A stretch of DNA of 64,000 nt. Origin: UBA11051 sp964390495. Its GTDB lineage: Bacteria > Armatimonadota > Zipacnadia > Zipacnadales > UBA11051. Each line of letters begins with the position of its first letter. Position 1 is the stretch's first letter. This document shows, one piece after another, positions 63,793-64,000 of this stretch. Position numbers and translations under genes: made by a program. Location: positions 115,992 through 179,991 of the forward strand of contig CAYMIN010000004.1 of the NCBI GenBank assembly GCA_964390495.1. Direction: 5' to 3'. The notes under the pieces were generated by a model. That model had not been told where the DNA came from, ran no database searches, and worked only from the letters and a program-made list of their open reading frames with translations.

Positions 63793-64000
63793 ATGAAACG
63801 CGGCAGGCTAGGTTTCACCTTAATCGAGTTGTTGGTAGTAATCGCCATCATCGCGATTCTGGCGGCGATACTGTTTCCGGTCTTCGCCCGGGCCCGCGAG
63901 AAGGCGCGGCAGTCGAGTTGCCTGTCGAACCACAAGCAGACGGTCCTTGGTTTCCTGATGTACATCAGCGACTATGACGGGGTCTATCCTACATACTGGA
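63793..64000 (+). CDS. Type IV pilin-like / pseudopilin protein, N-terminal part
   Basis: The first 69 codons are in the window; the gene runs off the right edge. It starts MKRGRLGFTLIELLVVIAII, a class III prepilin signal (Gly7-Phe8 cleavage, Glu at +5), followed by 'FPVFARAREKARQSSCLSN', nearly identical to the pseudopilin at 40239 and to pilin-like proteins of Armatimonadota. AAGGAGG nine nt before the ATG supports the start. It faces a HutC-type GntR gene and has a predicted promoter overlapped by an operator-like site, so it may be sugar-regulated. Confidence 0.88.
   Translation, partial: MKRGRLGFTLIELLVVIAIIAILAAILFPVFARAREKARQSSCLSNHKQTVLGFLMYISDYDGVYPTYW

Noticed and set aside
1..64000. 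CRISPR arrays, insertion sequences, prophage or attachment sites
   Set aside because: No regularly spaced repeats, transposase, integrase or tRNA-adjacent direct repeats were seen.

Overview
The window looks like chromosomal DNA of a GC-rich, free-living Gram-negative-type bacterium, most likely a member or relative of the Armatimonadota. The main pointer is the pair of type IV-pilin-like proteins (start codons at 40239 and 63793) with the run 'FPVFARAREKARQ' after the prepilin helix, which I know as common in that phylum. A second pointer is the density of secreted heparinase-like, CBM9-like and uroporphyrinogen-decarboxylase-like (URO-D-like) proteins. Housekeeping genes (ligA, purQ, tsaE-tsaB-rimI-tsaD) argue against a plasmid. 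The taxonomy is inference. I saw no rRNA, tRNA, CRISPR array, transposase or integrase.

Layout. 1-2.6 kb: an edge-truncated AAC(3)-like acetyltransferase, an M14-like peptidase and an M19-like dipeptidase whose N-terminal metal ligands look lost. 2.6-6.8 kb (minus): small membrane protein, CHASE2-GAF-PAS histidine kinase, DUF951 protein and SRPBCC protein. 6.9-10.6 kb: two overlapping secreted proteins (CBM9/TIM-barrel and LamG-like). 10.6-16.2 kb (minus): zinc-ribbon heparinase-like protein, sugar-nucleotide-type epimerase, URO-D-like methyltransferase. 16.4-24.4 kb (plus): a compact run of UxaC-like isomerase, ligA, a large secreted protein split by a -1 frameshift, purQ and a second URO-D-like protein. 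24.4-27.4 kb: small unknown gene with a near-ideal promoter, a zinc-ribbon/PASTA/YARHG membrane protein, a radical SAM protein. 28-43.4 kb: a large block of secreted proteins (zinc-ribbon heparinase-like, PAF-acetylhydrolase-like, CBM9-esterase, two tandem heparinase-like paralogues with a pseudopilin between them). 43.7-50.2 kb: two DegT aminotransferases, a third URO-D-like protein, an AGE-family epimerase, an aldehyde dehydrogenase. 50.4-58.2 kb: a discoidin-like secreted protein, a ketone-body/butyrate-type module (SDR, CoA-transferase, thiolase, 3-hydroxyacyl-CoA dehydrogenase) and a large acetyl-xylan-esterase-like hydrolase. 58.3-61.1 kb (minus): the t6A tRNA-modification genes. 61.2-64 kb: a membrane protein, an orphan DNA methyltransferase, a GntR/HutC regulator and the start of a second pilin-like gene.

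How the parts may work together. Secreted lyase-like, esterase and CBM proteins would open acidic or acetylated polysaccharides. Cytoplasmic UxaC-like, AGE, epimerase, DegT and aldehyde dehydrogenase enzymes could process the sugars, and the CoA module handles C4 acyl units. Substrate links are inference.

The most interesting signals are: (1) a complete -1 frameshift cassette at 21832-21899 that would join two reading frames of one secreted protein; (2) a helically phased, same-strand array of six DnaA-box-like 9-mers at 58250-58333; (3) a well-resolved divergent control region at 63605-63792 with GT-N-TA-N-AC operator-like sites on both the gntR side and the pilin side; and (4) near-identical DNA within the two heparinase-like paralogues, suggesting recent duplication or gene conversion.
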